A DNA stretch of 60,717 bases from Rhodanobacteraceae bacterium (lineage in GTDB: Bacteria; Acidobacteriota; Terriglobia; Terriglobales; Acidobacteriaceae), in assembly GCA_903970285.1 (NCBI GenBank), contig CAJCHN010000030.1, forward strand, positions 1-60,717, given 5' to 3'. Below the pieces are notes generated by a model. The model was not told the origin of the DNA and did no database searches. It worked only from the letters and a program-made list of their open reading frames with translations. Position numbers and translations under genes: made by a program. Every line of letters begins with the position of its first letter. Position 1 is the first letter of the stretch. Shown here in pieces: positions 17,598 through 25,699 of the stretch.

Positions 17598-18164
17598 CTA
17601 GCGGCGAATGGGGGCGTGAGCGTGACTGCGGGTGAGCCAAGATTCGGCTTCGGCGAGCGTCTGGATGGAAGTGTACGTCCCGGGGCAGGGCTGGACTTCG
17701 GTTCCGGTGAGCAGAAATGCCTGCTCCAGTCCAGCGGCGTGGGCGGCGGCCAGGTCGGAGCAGCGGTCGCCGATGAGGATGGACCGGGGAAGGTCGAGCG
17801 AGAGATCGCGGGCGGCGCGTAGCAGCATACCGGGACCGGGTTTGCGGTCTTCATGCTCGCGCTTCCACTCGCCGAGGCCATGGACGGGGTGGTAGGGGCA
17901 GTGATAGACGGCGTCCAGTGTGACGCCTTCGCGGGCGAATTCGGCGCGCATCCAGGTCATGAGCGCTTCGAAATCGGCAAGTGTATAAAGACCGCGAGCG
18001 ATTCCGGACTGGTTGGTGACGACGACGAGCTTGTAGTCCAGGCGCTGGGCGGTGCGGCAAAGATCAAAGATGCCGGTAACGAACCGGACGTCCTCCGGAC
18101 GGTGGAGGTAGCCGATTTCCTGGTTGATGACGCCGTCGCGGTCAAGGAAGAGAGCTTTGAGCAC
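17598..18164 (-). CDS. gmhB: D-glycero-D-manno-heptose-1,7-bisphosphate 7-phosphatase-like HAD enzyme
   Basis: GmhB removes the 7-phosphate from heptose bisphosphate on the way to ADP- or GDP-heptose. The 188-residue HAD protein shows FLDRDGVINQEIGYLHRPEDV with nucleophile Asp8 and acid/base Asp10, VVVTNQSGIARGLYT (motif II), RKPGPGMLLRAA (motif III lysine) and ILIGDRCSDLAAAHAAG (motif IV). The zinc loop is altered: CPYHP keeps the first ligand pair, but the usual second Cys pair before RKP is replaced by EHED. It is the last gene of the exopolysaccharide string, 14 bases after the family 9 glycosyltransferase, which fits heptose metabolism. Confidence 0.88.
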   Translation of the reverse strand: MLKALFLDRDGVINQEIGYLHRPEDVRFVTGIFDLCRTAQRLDYKLVVVTNQSGIARGLYTLADFEALMTWMRAEFAREGVTLDAVYHCPYHPVHGLGEWKREHEDRKPGPGMLLRAARDLSLDLPRSILIGDRCSDLAAAHAAGLEQAFLLTGTEVQPCPGTYTSIQTLAEAESWLTRSHAHAPIRR

Positions 18165-18178
18165 AATCTCAGCCTAAC

Positions 18179-19252
18179 TCAGAGGATTGTCCTGCCGGAC
18201 GGGCCCGCTGCGGGCGAAGCGTTCACGGCGTGACCTGGCTTGGGCTGTGCGTGATCTTTCAGCAGCGTAAGAATCTCCGCGAGCACCTGCTGCGGGGTGA
18301 TCTGGGCCATGCAGTCGTTGGAGGGACACGGCGCGAAGGAATGGCCATCGTAGCACGGGCGGCAGGCGAAACCCTCGCCGCCCCAAAGTGCGATGGCTCC
18401 GCTGCGCTGAGGCAGACGGCCGTGAGGGTCGGTGGGACCAAAGATGGAGACGATCGAGACGCGGGTGATGCCGGCGAGGTGGAGCGGGCCGGTGTCGTGC
18501 GTGACCAGGAGATCGGCCTGATCGAGCAGGGCGAGGGTTTGCGGCAGAGCAAGCTGGCTGATGAGGTCGATCAGTGGAAGCGCGGCAAAGAGCGGCTGGA
18601 CCCAGGCGTCGCCGGGCCCGCCGATGAGGACGACTTCGATTCCCTGCTGCAGCAGGAGGGTGGCCAGAGAGACGTAGTTTTCCGGCTGCCAGCGGCGCAG
18701 GACGTCATCGGCAAGGAGATTTCTGGCGCCGGCCGGAGCCAGGATGACGCGCGGCCTGGAACCACGCGGCAGGGGCGCGGGCGGAAGGCTTTCACGGGGG
18801 ACGGGGACGGGGGCCAGCGGTTGCGGACGAACCTGATCCGGCCAGCCGAGCAGGATGCGGGCGAACTCGTCGGTGTGGTGTCGGCCGGGGAGGAGGCGGA
18901 AGTTGCGGTCGGTATTCGAGAGCATGAGCCGGCGCCGAGCGTAGATGGGCAGAGTCAGGATGCGGTAACGCGGATCGTAATACAGTGTGGCGACGAGGCT
19001 GTAGGTCCGACCGGCGAGGGTACGCCAAAGCTTGACGACCACAGCGAGCCGGGCGGCCGCGCTACCGGTGAGCAATGTCCGCTCGTCGATGAGGATGGGG
19101 TTGATCCAGGGATAGAGGGCGAGAACCGGGTGCACGGCCGGTCCGCAGACCCAATCGATCTGTTGGCCCTGCAGGTGGAGCTGATGAGCGGCCGGAATGG
19201 CCATGATGACATCGCCAATGGCGCCAAATTTGAGGATCAGAATGCGAGGCAT
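18179..19252 (-). CDS. Glycosyltransferase family 9 (heptosyltransferase-like)
   Basis: The 357-residue protein begins MPRILILKFGAIGDVIMAIPA, the GT9 signature of ADP-heptose:LPS heptosyltransferases. The C-terminal donor domain shows VILAPAGARN, VVLIGGPGDAW and LLVTHDTGPLHLAGI with SIFGPTDPHGRLP, followed by a cysteine-rich CRPCYDGHSFAPCPSNDCM segment also seen in family members. It probably adds heptose, or a similar sugar, to lipopolysaccharide core or a related glycan at the inner face of the membrane. The neighbour gmhB, which makes a heptose precursor, supports this. It is 37 bases downstream of the family 2 glycosyltransferase on the same strand. Confidence 0.88.
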   Translation of the reverse strand: MPRILILKFGAIGDVIMAIPAAHQLHLQGQQIDWVCGPAVHPVLALYPWINPILIDERTLLTGSAAARLAVVVKLWRTLAGRTYSLVATLYYDPRYRILTLPIYARRRLMLSNTDRNFRLLPGRHHTDEFARILLGWPDQVRPQPLAPVPVPRESLPPAPLPRGSRPRVILAPAGARNLLADDVLRRWQPENYVSLATLLLQQGIEVVLIGGPGDAWVQPLFAALPLIDLISQLALPQTLALLDQADLLVTHDTGPLHLAGITRVSIVSIFGPTDPHGRLPQRSGAIALWGGEGFACRPCYDGHSFAPCPSNDCMAQITPQQVLAEILTLLKDHAQPKPGHAVNASPAAGPSGRTIL

Positions 19253-19289
19253 GTCGAGAGAAGACTAAGAGCTTTAGATGCAGTGCGGC

Positions 19290-20189
19290 CTAGCGCCGGC
19301 CGGCCGACGCTTGATGGGCTGGGCGCTTGGCTTGGCTGGTCAGGAAATGGCGGGTTCCCGCCAGAACCGCTTGTATGGCCTGCCAGTCGCGACTTGCGAG
19401 ACGGCGGCCCAATCGCAGAGCGAGGAAGCAGAAGTAGGATATGAGTGGCGCGGGAGAGTGACGGCTGAGAAAGAGCAGGCCGGCATGGGTGACCATGCGG
19501 TCGGTGCGGCAGTTGCGGGATTTTGTGGTTCCTCCCTCCTTGTGCAGGATCGCGGTTTCGGGCGCGACCCCGAGCTGCCAGCCGGAACGCTGGGCGCGGA
19601 GGCAGAAGTCGGCGTCCTCAAAGTACATGAAGGCGCCCTCAAAGAGGCCGCCAAGCTGGCGGTACAGTTTGCCGCGGATGAGCGCGCTGGCGAAGGTGAT
19701 GTAGGTATCTGGGCCGAAGTCGGCGGGAGCGCGGAAGTGGGTGTTGTAGGCGGTCCAGCGGTTGACGTGGCCACCTCCCCAGGCCTGGATCAGGGCGGGA
19801 TTGTGCTGGTAATAAAGGACAGACCCGACAATGCCGAGAACGGGGTTGTCCTGAGCGACGGCGACCATTTGGCGGAGCGTGTCTGGCGGGGCAATGGTGT
19901 CATTGTTAAGCAGCCAGAGGAAATCTGCCGCGGCGGCGAGTGGATGACGGGCGCCGACATTGCAGGCCTTGGGGAAGCCGGCGTTTTCGGGATTTGCGAT
20001 GTAGGTGGCCCAGGGATGCGCGGCCTGAAGGACCGCGAGCGAACCGTCGGTGGAGGCGTTGTCGACGACGATGACGGTGAGGCTGGGATAATCCTGGCGG
20101 CCGAGCGCAGCGAGGCATTCGCTGGTGTCGGCGGCGTTGTTCCAGTTGACCAGGATGCAGGCGACCGCGGGGCTGGAGGGAGGGTTCAT
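19290..20189 (-). CDS. Glycosyltransferase family 2
   Basis: This 299-residue inverting GT-A enzyme resembles rhamnosyl- and other transferases of O-antigen and exopolysaccharide loci. It shows ACILVNWNNAADTSECLAAL, VIVVDNASTDGSLAVL, NAGFPKACNVGARH, FLWLLNNDTIAPPD with the DxD-like metal site, and FMYFEDADFCLRAQRSGWQ with the catalytic ED. The C-terminus contains a hydrophobic stretch (LISYFCFLALRLGRRL) that may touch the membrane. Its ATG overlaps the rfbD stop (ATGA at 20189-20186), so the two are translationally coupled; a rhamnosyltransferase role is therefore tempting but unproven. Confidence 0.9.
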   Translation of the reverse strand: MNPPSSPAVACILVNWNNAADTSECLAALGRQDYPSLTVIVVDNASTDGSLAVLQAAHPWATYIANPENAGFPKACNVGARHPLAAAADFLWLLNNDTIAPPDTLRQMVAVAQDNPVLGIVGSVLYYQHNPALIQAWGGGHVNRWTAYNTHFRAPADFGPDTYITFASALIRGKLYRQLGGLFEGAFMYFEDADFCLRAQRSGWQLGVAPETAILHKEGGTTKSRNCRTDRMVTHAGLLFLSRHSPAPLISYFCFLALRLGRRLASRDWQAIQAVLAGTRHFLTSQAKRPAHQASAGRR

Positions 20190-21115
20190 GCGGCTGGGGC
20201 TGCAGGGCTTGCGGCGAAAAGCTCCTCCATGACGGAAGCAAGGGACTGCTGCCAGGGGGGCAGAGAGTAAGCGAAAGTGGAAGCGAGCAGGGTGCAGTCG
20301 AGCCGGCTATTGGAGGGTCGACGGGCGGGGGTGGGGTAATCGCGGGTGGTAACGGGAGTCAGCCGGGCGAAACGGGTGTCGAGACCGGAGCGGCGGCTGA
20401 GGCGAAGCGCCTCCTGGGCAAAGCCAAACCAGGTTACCTCGCCTTGGGCGGTGGCGTGGTAGGTTCCCTGAAAGCGACGGGCGGCCTCGGCGTCCGGAGC
20501 CTGGGTGAGGATGATGGCGGCGAGGCGGGCTAGATCGCGCGACCAGGTGGGGGCGCCGTGCTGATCGTTCACCACGGTAAGCGACTCGCGCTCGCGGGCA
20601 AGGCGCAGGATGGTGAGCAGGAAGTTGCGTCCGGTTGTGCCGTAAACCCAGGAGGTGCGCAGGTTGATGTGGGCGGCACCGCTGGCGGCGAGCGCCTGTT
20701 CCCCAGCGAGCTTGGAGGCGCCGTAGACACCGAGCGGGCCGGTGGGGTCGGACTCCCGGTAGGGGTTCGTGCCGTCGCCGGAGAAGACATAATCGGTGGA
20801 GAAGTGAAGGACGGCGGCGTTGATGCGGGCAGCTTCTTCGCCGAGGATGCCGGGCGCGGTGGCGTTGATGGCGAAGGCGGCTTCACGGTCGGACTCAGCG
20901 CGATCGACGGCGGTGTAGGCAGCGGGGTTGACGATCCAGCGGGGACGCAGTGTCTGCACTGCGCGCCGGATGGAGGCCGGGTCCGCGAGGTCGAGTTCGG
21001 CGCGGGTGGGGGCGTGGATGGTGCCGAGCGATGCCAGCAGGCGGACGAGTTCTCCGCCGACCTGGCCGGAGGCGCCGGTGATCAGGATGGACCCGGTATT
21101 TTCGGCGTCGCGCAT
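20186..21115 (-). CDS. rfbD: dTDP-4-dehydrorhamnose reductase
   Basis: RfbD (RmlD) reduces dTDP-4-dehydro-L-rhamnose to dTDP-L-rhamnose, the last step of the pathway. The SDR protein of 309 residues has the nucleotide motif ILITGASGQVGGELVRLLAS, NPAAYTAVDRAESD, FSTDYVFSGDGTNPYRESD with catalytic Ser/Thr and Tyr context, and GPLGVYGASKLAGEQAL with the YxxxK pair. Late family segments are TSWVYGTTGRNFLLTILRLA and RRPSNSRLDCTLL. I place the start at ATG 21115 (MRDAENTGSILITG); the frame stays open to 21337, but that stretch is a shadow of rfbA. It begins five bases after the rfbA stop. Confidence 0.94.
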   Translation of the reverse strand: MRDAENTGSILITGASGQVGGELVRLLASLGTIHAPTRAELDLADPASIRRAVQTLRPRWIVNPAAYTAVDRAESDREAAFAINATAPGILGEEAARINAAVLHFSTDYVFSGDGTNPYRESDPTGPLGVYGASKLAGEQALAASGAAHINLRTSWVYGTTGRNFLLTILRLARERESLTVVNDQHGAPTWSRDLARLAAIILTQAPDAEAARRFQGTYHATAQGEVTWFGFAQEALRLSRRSGLDTRFARLTPVTTRDYPTPARRPSNSRLDCTLLASTFAYSLPPWQQSLASVMEELFAASPAAPAA

Positions 21116-21120
21116 GGGCT

Positions 21121-21996
21121 CTAGTAGACGGTCTCCTCGAGCAGGCGCAGGAGATACTGGCCGTAGCTGCTCTTTTCGATGCGGGCGGCGAGGGCGCGAA
21201 GCTGTTCGGCATCGATGTAGCCAAGGCGGTAGGCGATCTCTTCGGGGCAGGAGACCTTGAGTCCCTGGCGATGCTCGAGCGTGTGGATGAAGTTGGAGGC
21301 TTCGAGCAGGGAGTCGTGGGTTCCGGTGTCGAGCCACGCGATGCCGCGTCCTAGGACCTCGGTGCGTAGCTGATTGCGTTCAAGGTACCAGCGATTGACG
21401 TCAGTGATCTCGAGTTCGCCCCGGGGTGAGGGCTGGAGCGATTCGGCGATGGAGACTACCTGAGCGTCGTAGAAGTAGATGCCGGTGACGGCGTAGCGCG
21501 ACTTCGGCTTGAGCGGTTTCTCTTCGAGCGAGATGGCGCGGCGGCTGGCATCGAACTCCACCACGCCATAGCGCTCGGGGTCCTGCACGGCGTAGGCGAA
21601 GACGGTAGCGCCGGAGGTTTGGGCGGCAGCGGCCTTCAGGGTGCGGGCGAAGTCGTGGCCGTAGAAGATGTTGTCGCCGAGGACCAGGCAGCAGCCTTCG
21701 CCGGCGAGGAAGTCGCGGCCAATGAGAAAGGCCTGGGCCAGGCCATCGGGGGAGGGCTGGACGGCGTAGCAGATCTCGAGGCCCCAGCGGCTGCCATCGC
21801 CGAGCAGCCGGGCAAAGCGCGGGGTGTCCTCGGGGGTGGAGATGACGAGGATCTGGCGGCAGCCGGCGAGCATGAGAGCCGAGAGCGGGTAGTAGATCAT
21901 GGGCTTGTCGTAGACGGGAAGAAGCTGCTTGGAGATGGCCTGGGTGACCGGATGCAGGCGGGTGCCGGAGCCGCCGGCGAGGATGATTCCTTTCAC
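21121..21996 (-). CDS. rfbA: Glucose-1-phosphate thymidylyltransferase
   Basis: RfbA (RmlA) makes dTDP-glucose from dTTP and glucose-1-phosphate, the first step toward dTDP-rhamnose. The 291-residue protein opens [18 protein letters not shown], followed by [47 protein letters not shown] and [14 protein letters not shown], all family hallmarks. The start is GTG 21996, which overlaps the rfbB stop as GTGA (21996-21993); the open frame beyond it, to 22113, does not match the family. Together with rfbB and rfbD it forms three of the four dTDP-rhamnose genes. Confidence 0.96.
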   Translation of the reverse strand: MKGIILAGGSGTRLHPVTQAISKQLLPVYDKPMIYYPLSALMLAGCRQILVISTPEDTPRFARLLGDGSRWGLEICYAVQPSPDGLAQAFLIGRDFLAGEGCCLVLGDNIFYGHDFARTLKAAAAQTSGATVFAYAVQDPERYGVVEFDASRRAISLEEKPLKPKSRYAVTGIYFYDAQVVSIAESLQPSPRGELEITDVNRWYLERNQLRTEVLGRGIAWLDTGTHDSLLEASNFIHTLEHRQGLKVSCPEEIAYRLGYIDAEQLRALAARIEKSSYGQYLLRLLEETVY

Positions 21997-23129
21997 CTGG
22001 TCACCTCGATGGCAGCCGCGGACTGGGTGCGGGCAGCGTAGTTCTGCCGCACCCAGTCCTGGTAAGCGCCGGAGGTGACGTTCTCCACCCAGGCAGCGTG
22101 GCTGAGGTACCACTGCACGGTTTTACGCAGGCCGGTTTCGAAGCTTTCGGCGGCGTGCCAGCCGAGCTCGGACTCGATCTTGCGGGGGTCGATGGCGTAG
22201 CGGCGGTCGTGGCCGGGCCGGTCGGTGACGAAGCGAATGAGCTGGCGATGAGGGACGTGCGGGCTGGCGGGGCGGAGCTCGTCGAGCAGGGCGCAGAGGG
22301 TGTTGACGACTTCGAGGTTGGAGCGCTGGTTGCCGCCACCGACGTTGTAGGTTTCACCGACGCGGCCGCGTTCGAGCACGGCACGAATGGCAGAGCAGTG
22401 ATCGCCGACGAAGAGCCAGTCGCGGATCTGCTGGCCATCGCCGTAAACCGGGAGCGGCTTTCCCTGGAGAGCGTTATGGATCATGAGCGGGATGAGCTTT
22501 TCGGGAAACTGAAAGGGGCCGTAGTTGTTGGAGCAGTTGGTAACCAGTGCGGGCAGGCCGTAGGTGTGGACCCAGGCGCGGACGAGATGGTCCGAGGCGG
22601 CCTTGGAGGCAGCATAGGGGCTGTTGGGGGCGTAGGGCGTGTCTTCGTGGAAGGCCGGCGCGCTTGGAGTGAGCGTTCCGTAAACCTCGTCGGTGGAGAC
22701 GTGGACAAATCGGAAGCTGGCCTGAGCGGACGGGTCGAGCGATTTGAAGTAAGTGAGAGCGGCCTGGAGGAGAACGAACGTGCCGTCGATGTTGGTGCGC
22801 AGGAAGGCTTCAGGCTCGGTGATGGAACGGTCGACATGGCTCTCCGCGGCGAAGTGGACAATGGCCACGGGTCGGTGCCGCTCAAGGAGGCTGGCAACGA
22901 GCGCCGCGTCGCAAATGTCGCCGCGGACGAAGGTATAGTCGGGGCGGGCGGCGAGTGAGTCCAGGTTTGCGGGATTACCGGCGTAGGTGAGCTTATCGAG
23001 GTTGATCAGCGGAAGACGAGCGCCGGCGGCGTCGGCCTGCGCGAACCAGTCGAGTACGAAGTTGGAGCCAATGAAGCCAGCGCCTCCGGTGACGAGAACG
23101 CTCGTAGGGGTAGACGATAGGGAATCCAG
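21993..23129 (-). CDS. rfbB: dTDP-glucose 4,6-dehydratase, apparent CTG start
   Basis: RfbB (RmlB) converts dTDP-glucose to dTDP-4-dehydro-6-deoxyglucose. The family N-terminus is encoded well upstream of the first standard start codon (GTG 22868): the frame reads [19 protein letters not shown], then [16 protein letters not shown] and [12 protein letters not shown]. Later come [25 protein letters not shown] with the YxxxK-type site, and [17 protein letters not shown]. No ATG, GTG or TTG lies between the upstream in-frame TGA and the NAD motif. CTG at 23129-23127 is seven bases after a perfect AAGGAG and gives [16 protein letters not shown], so I take it as the start (378 residues). AAGGAG overlaps the stop of the preceding gene. 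Confidence 0.93.
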   Translation of the reverse strand: MDSLSSTPTSVLVTGGAGFIGSNFVLDWFAQADAAGARLPLINLDKLTYAGNPANLDSLAARPDYTFVRGDICDAALVASLLERHRPVAIVHFAAESHVDRSITEPEAFLRTNIDGTFVLLQAALTYFKSLDPSAQASFRFVHVSTDEVYGTLTPSAPAFHEDTPYAPNSPYAASKAASDHLVRAWVHTYGLPALVTNCSNNYGPFQFPEKLIPLMIHNALQGKPLPVYGDGQQIRDWLFVGDHCSAIRAVLERGRVGETYNVGGGNQRSNLEVVNTLCALLDELRPASPHVPHRQLIRFVTDRPGHDRRYAIDPRKIESELGWHAAESFETGLRKTVQWYLSHAAWVENVTSGAYQDWVRQNYAARTQSAAAIEVTR

Positions 23130-23136
23130 GTTAATG

Positions 23137-23142
23137 CTCCTT
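23137..23142 (-). promoter_or_regulatory. Ribosome binding site that fixes the CTG start of rfbB
   Basis: On the minus strand AAGGAG lies at 23142-23137, seven bases before CTG 23129. It shares a base with the TGA stop (23144-23142) of the upstream membrane-protein gene, reading TGAAGGAG. The position is ideal for initiation at the CTG and for coupling to the upstream gene. Confidence 0.7.
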
Positions 23143-24479
23143 CAAGAAAGAGGCGCGAGAGCGGCATTGGACGGGGCCGGGCGCTGCGACCAGACGAAAC
23201 CGAGACCAAGAGCAAAGCTGGTGACTATCCAAGGATATGTCAGATTCAGTTGCGCGCCGTAGAGATGAACGATGGGCTGCAGGAGTGCAAGATTGGTGAG
23301 ATAGAGGGGAGCTCCCAAACGTTTGAGGAAGAAGAACGGAGTGAGCAGGCAGAGTAGCAGGAAGCCAAGCAGCGGCAGGCCGAGATCGGCGGCGAGCCCT
23401 ATGATTCCCATGCCGTTCTCGTCGGGATCGGCGGTGAAGACGCCGGCGCCGCGATACTCCGGAGCATTGCGCAAAATGCCATAGTTTCCCCAGCCGATGC
23501 CGGTGAGGGGATGGGCGGCGATCATGCGGGGCACGATGAAGGCTCCGGCGACGCGGCCCTGCACGAAGTTGGGATCCTGTGCGTGGAAGTGGGAGTACCG
23601 CTCGTAGGTGGCCGCGCCTTGCTCATAGCCCCGGATCATGCCCGGGATGTCGACGATCTGGGAGGCGATTACGAGGACGACGAGTCCGCCGCCGAGGATG
23701 GCGAGCCTTCTCGTCAAGCTGCGGGCAAGAAGGCCGTTGATGGCGAAGACGGTCAGCACGGCCAGAATTCCGGCTTTGGAATAGCACATGATGAAGGTCG
23801 GCCCGAGCAGGAGATAACAGATTCTGATGCGCCGCCTCGGCTCCCAGCCCTCACTTTCGATTGCGAGTCCTACCAGGATGACGCTGAGGACGTAGAGACC
23901 GTAGGGTCCACCCTCATTGTAGAAGCCGCGCAGCCGAAACGCCGCGGAGTAGGAGCCATACAACAACCCGAAGCGATATTGGATTGGAATGGAGACGAGT
24001 GAATAGACTGCGCTGACCATGCCGGTCCAGAAGTAGACGCGCATGGCGAATCGAACCTTGGTGACGTCACGGATGAAAAGATGCGCCATATAGAGCATGG
24101 CGGAGACGGACGCAATCAGCTCAACATCGCGTGCCGCGGTGATATAGACGGGCTGCCGAAGAAGCTCGAGATACGGGGAGAAGTAGAACGTGAAGCGCAG
24201 GGATGCGAAGGCGAGGGCAAGCGCGGCGATGGAGAAGGCCAGGTAGAGCAACGCGAGCTGAAAGAAGGGGCGAAACCAGACGGTGCGGTATCCGCGGCTG
24301 ACAAAGACCGTGAGGACGACAAAGATGAGACCGAAATAGAGCAGTTCGAGATATTGGATGGCCCCGAGCTTCAGCAGGATCGTGGATCCGAGAACTCCTG
24401 TGGCAAAGAGGAAACCTCTCTGCCAAAGCTCCTTGGAGAGCAGAAGAGGAGGGTCGATCGGGTAAGTGAGTTCAGCCAC
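23142..24479 (-). CDS. O-antigen ligase / Wzy-like polytopic membrane protein
   Basis: This 445-residue integral membrane protein has about ten to twelve hydrophobic segments, for example ATGVLGSTILLKLGAIQYLE, LLYFGLIFVVLTVFV and LAILGGGLVVLVIASQIV. A large extracytoplasmic loop contains HPLTGIGWGNYGI, the characteristic H-P-L-x-G-x-G motif of the O-antigen ligase / Wzy superfamily. It probably polymerises or ligates the polysaccharide built by this locus at the outer face of the inner membrane. It lies between the Wzz-like gene (eight bases upstream) and rfbB, whose ribosome site overlaps its stop. Confidence 0.85.
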   Translation of the reverse strand: MAELTYPIDPPLLLSKELWQRGFLFATGVLGSTILLKLGAIQYLELLYFGLIFVVLTVFVSRGYRTVWFRPFFQLALLYLAFSIAALALAFASLRFTFYFSPYLELLRQPVYITAARDVELIASVSAMLYMAHLFIRDVTKVRFAMRVYFWTGMVSAVYSLVSIPIQYRFGLLYGSYSAAFRLRGFYNEGGPYGLYVLSVILVGLAIESEGWEPRRRIRICYLLLGPTFIMCYSKAGILAVLTVFAINGLLARSLTRRLAILGGGLVVLVIASQIVDIPGMIRGYEQGAATYERYSHFHAQDPNFVQGRVAGAFIVPRMIAAHPLTGIGWGNYGILRNAPEYRGAGVFTADPDENGMGIIGLAADLGLPLLGFLLLCLLTPFFFLKRLGAPLYLTNLALLQPIVHLYGAQLNLTYPWIVTSFALGLGFVWSQRPAPSNAALAPLS

Positions 24480-24487
24480 GGAGCTAC

Positions 24488-25627
24488 CTACCTTGAAATC
24501 GCCGGCGGGCGCAGGTAGATGACGAGCCGTCTCAATGGCTCAAAGAAGATGAGGTAGAGCAGACCGACAAGAAGACCGATGCCGAATCCCTCTTCGACCA
24601 GGGTCTTGCGGTTTGGCCCCGCCTTGAACTCCGCGGGCACCGCATAGTCGACGACTTCGAGCTGCGGTCCGGGATCGATGGTAGCCAATCTGGCGCGTGC
24701 GTACTGCTGCAACAGGCCACTGTAGGAGTCCTCGCTGATGTGGACGTCTCGCTGCTTCTTTTCAATCTCGAGGGTCACACCCGGCATACTGACTGCGGAG
24801 GCAATGCCGGCGCGTCCGGTGACGGATCCGGCGAGTTGGCGCGCCAGTTCTGATCGTAAGGAGGCAAGCTGGGTGCGGGCTTCCACGACTTCGGGGTTCT
24901 GGTCGGTTTCGCTGACCAGCAGCCCGGAGAGGCGGGTCTCAGCCGCATCGATCTGCGCCTGCAGGCTGGCGGTGGCGTTCAGACCGGCTTCAGCCTCATT
25001 GGCGGGAAGCAGAACGCCGGTTTTTTCCTCGGCCTGCTTCAGCGCGAGTTCCGCCTGTTCAAGTTGCTGCTTCTGCTGGTTAAGCTGCTCCTCGAAGAAG
25101 ATGCGGCGGCGATCCGAGGCAGATGAGACCATCTGACCGTTCAGCCGGTAGAGCGCGTCCATATAGGCGTTGGCGATGTCGGCGGCCAGTTTGGGCTCCG
25201 ACGCCTTGATGGTGATGTAGAGCAGTGAGTTGCGGCCCACGCCGAAGTTCGAGTAGCTCTGCAGAAGCGCCCGCGCTATCGTTTGGCTGGGCGTATGGTA
25301 GACCCTTTTCAGATCGAGGTGATCGACCACATCATCCTGCACGGTGCGGCTGTAAAGCAGGCCGAAGTAGACGTCGCTTGCATCCTGCGTACCCAGAATA
25401 GCGGCGGCCGGGGTACTGACGTCACCGTACCTGGGCGGGAGGAAGACCGCCTGAGAGGTATACCACGGCTTCCACAGATAAGAGGCGGTTACGCCGACGG
25501 CGAGGCCAACGAGCGCGATGGCGAGCAGGATGTAGCGTCCCCGAATAACGCGGTGGACCACCTCGAGCAGGCTGAATTCGACCATCTCATTTGCGATCGT
25601 CAAAGTGCGATTGGCCATGAACGTCAT
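24488..25627 (-). CDS. Wzz/GumC-like polysaccharide co-polymerase
   Basis: The 379-residue protein belongs to the chain-length determinant / GumC family that controls export and length of exopolysaccharide. A first membrane helix (YILLAIALVGLAVGVTASYLW, about residues 33-53) is followed by a periplasmic domain with a coiled coil (FFEEQLNQQKQQLEQAELAL to about residue 280) and a second helix near the C-terminus (GFGIGLLVGLLYLIFF). There is no C-terminal tyrosine-kinase domain, so any BY-kinase must be encoded elsewhere. ATG 25618 (MANRTLTI) is an alternative start. It is downstream of the SLBB exporter by 72 bases. Confidence 0.87.
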   Translation of the reverse strand: MTFMANRTLTIANEMVEFSLLEVVHRVIRGRYILLAIALVGLAVGVTASYLWKPWYTSQAVFLPPRYGDVSTPAAAILGTQDASDVYFGLLYSRTVQDDVVDHLDLKRVYHTPSQTIARALLQSYSNFGVGRNSLLYITIKASEPKLAADIANAYMDALYRLNGQMVSSASDRRRIFFEEQLNQQKQQLEQAELALKQAEEKTGVLLPANEAEAGLNATASLQAQIDAAETRLSGLLVSETDQNPEVVEARTQLASLRSELARQLAGSVTGRAGIASAVSMPGVTLEIEKKQRDVHISEDSYSGLLQQYARARLATIDPGPQLEVVDYAVPAEFKAGPNRKTLVEEGFGIGLLVGLLYLIFFEPLRRLVIYLRPPAISR

Positions 25628-25699
25628 TCTCTCCGGGCTGGCTCCTAGCTGTTTTGGAGGCCGCAGATTGGACGATCGGCGGCCCCAGAGGCTATAGGT

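Noticed and set aside
18230..19444. 404-codon plus-strand frame across the GT9 gene
   Set aside because: Antisense shadow of a clear heptosyltransferase-like gene; rich in Gly, Glu, Asp and Arg without motifs.
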